From Caldifarciminota bacterium 4484_18 (GTDB taxonomy: Bacteria; Hydrothermota; UBA3073; NMUJ01), in assembly GCA_002256535.1 (NCBI GenBank), contig NMUJ01000078.1, positions 1 to 5,014 on the forward strand: a DNA stretch of 5,014 nt. Reading direction: 5' to 3'. Below are positions 4,504 to 5,014 of this stretch, one piece after another. The notes beneath the pieces were generated by a model. That model was not told the origin of the DNA and ran no database searches. It was given only the letters and a program-made list of their open reading frames with translations. The position numbers and the translations under genes are program-made. Numbering within the stretch: position 1 is the stretch's first letter; every line of letters starts with the position of its first letter.

Positions 4504-5014
4504 ATGAGGGTTTATCTTTTAAGTATAGTATTGTTGATGGGCAGTTTCCTATTGGAGGGGAGGGTGATACGTGTACCATCAGAGTATCCCACTATACAAG
4601 AGGGTATCGATGCTGCCAACCCCGGTGATACGGTGCTGGTTGCACCAGGAGTATACAATGAGTCAAATATTACGATGGGAAATGGTGTGTACCTTTTGAG
4701 TGAGGAAGGCCCCGAAACCACAATTATAGATTGTGGAGGAGGGGAAGGGATTGAAATTACAGGTTGTGATAGCCTCACTGTGGTTGATGGGTTTACAATA
4801 AGGAATGGTGTTAGACCAAAGGGTGGAGGGATCTGCATATGGGGGTCTAAAGCCTTGATACAGAATAATATTATTGAGTATAATAGGGGTGAATGGGATC
4901 CGTTTAGTTATGGCGGTGGTATAGCTGCTTATTGGCATTCAAAAGTTACAATAAGGAGGAATATTATACGATATAATTATAGTTATCCACCTTTAAGTTG
5001 TGGTGAAGGTGGTG
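4504..5014 (+). CDS. Secreted right-handed parallel beta-helix protein (3' end outside window)
   Basis: The open frame runs 170 codons to the window edge without a stop. A hydrophobic N-terminus (residues 3-17, 'VYLLSIVLLMGSFLL') looks like a signal peptide with cleavage near residue 19. Residues 24-51, opening with 'VPSEYPTIQEGIDAANPGDT' and closing with 'VLVAPGVY', are the hallmark opening of pectate-lyase-like/NosD-like beta-helix proteins. Later coils show 'TTIIDCGG' (72-79), 'GFTIRNG' (96-102), 'GGGI' (107-110), 'IQNNIIEYN' (119-127), a second 'GGGI' (137-140) and 'IRRNIIRYN' (150-158). Such proteins are exported surface or secreted proteins, sometimes polysaccharide-active; no catalytic residues can be assigned from this part. 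It has its own promoter and Shine-Dalgarno site and shows no lesion, unlike the genes upstream. Confidence 0.87.
   Translation, partial: MRVYLLSIVLLMGSFLLEGRVIRVPSEYPTIQEGIDAANPGDTVLVAPGVYNESNITMGNGVYLLSEEGPETTIIDCGGGEGIEITGCDSLTVVDGFTIRNGVRPKGGGICIWGSKALIQNNIIEYNRGEWDPFSYGGGIAAYWHSKVTIRRNIIRYNYSYPPLSCGEGG

Overview
The window looks like a chromosomal housekeeping segment from an uncultured bacterium. It carries a bacterial D-Ala-D-Ala ligase, class I release factor RF2, a dUTPase and tRNA-Glu, TTGACT/TATAAT-like promoters and strong AGGAGGT-type ribosome binding sites. The last gene encodes a secreted parallel beta-helix protein with a 'VPSEYPTIQEGIDAA...GDTVLVAPGVY' opening, a style common in candidate phyla of the FCB/WOR-3/Cloacimonadota kind. 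That placement is only a guess from protein style.

Layout. Positions 2-319 (+) hold the end of ddl, which overlaps by ATGA a family 4 glycosyltransferase (316-1386, +). A SAM-dependent methyltransferase-like gene follows (1430-2052, +). It converges, with a 10-nt gap, on a minus-strand unit made of tRNA-Glu(UUC) (2305-2380) followed directly by the C-terminal half of a dUTPase (2063-2304). A divergent promoter region (2381-2534) separates this from prfB (2535 to about 3450, +), which includes an RF2-type programmed +1 frameshift site. prfB runs in frame, with no stop, into thiE (about 3451-4343, +), a thiamine-phosphate synthase of the type with an N-terminal helical domain. A promoter overlapping the thiE stop, a short leader with a terminator-like hairpin and a tiny hydrophobic ORF precede the beta-helix gene (4504 to the window end, +).

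The striking feature is that nearly every complete protein gene carries a lesion when compared with its family from memory. The glycosyltransferase lacks an internal block. The methyltransferase has an early frameshift. The dUTPase lacks its N-terminal half exactly where the tRNA begins. prfB has a frameshift, a 43-bp tandem duplication and two deletions, one of which removes the region holding the SPF stop-codon recognition tripeptide. thiE is fused to prfB, carries an out-of-register 54-nt insertion, and lacks the block holding the phosphate-binding 'FPTxTK' loop. prfB, ddl and tRNA-Glu are normally essential and UGA is used here as a stop codon, so a genuine genome could not easily survive with these as sole copies. 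The most economical reading is that several junctions are assembly or amplification errors (collapsed gaps and unmerged contig overlaps). Real gene decay of a duplicated segment is the alternative. I do not see convincing evidence for a new biological system. The best biological leads are the AUU variant of the RF2 frameshift site and the leader of the beta-helix gene.
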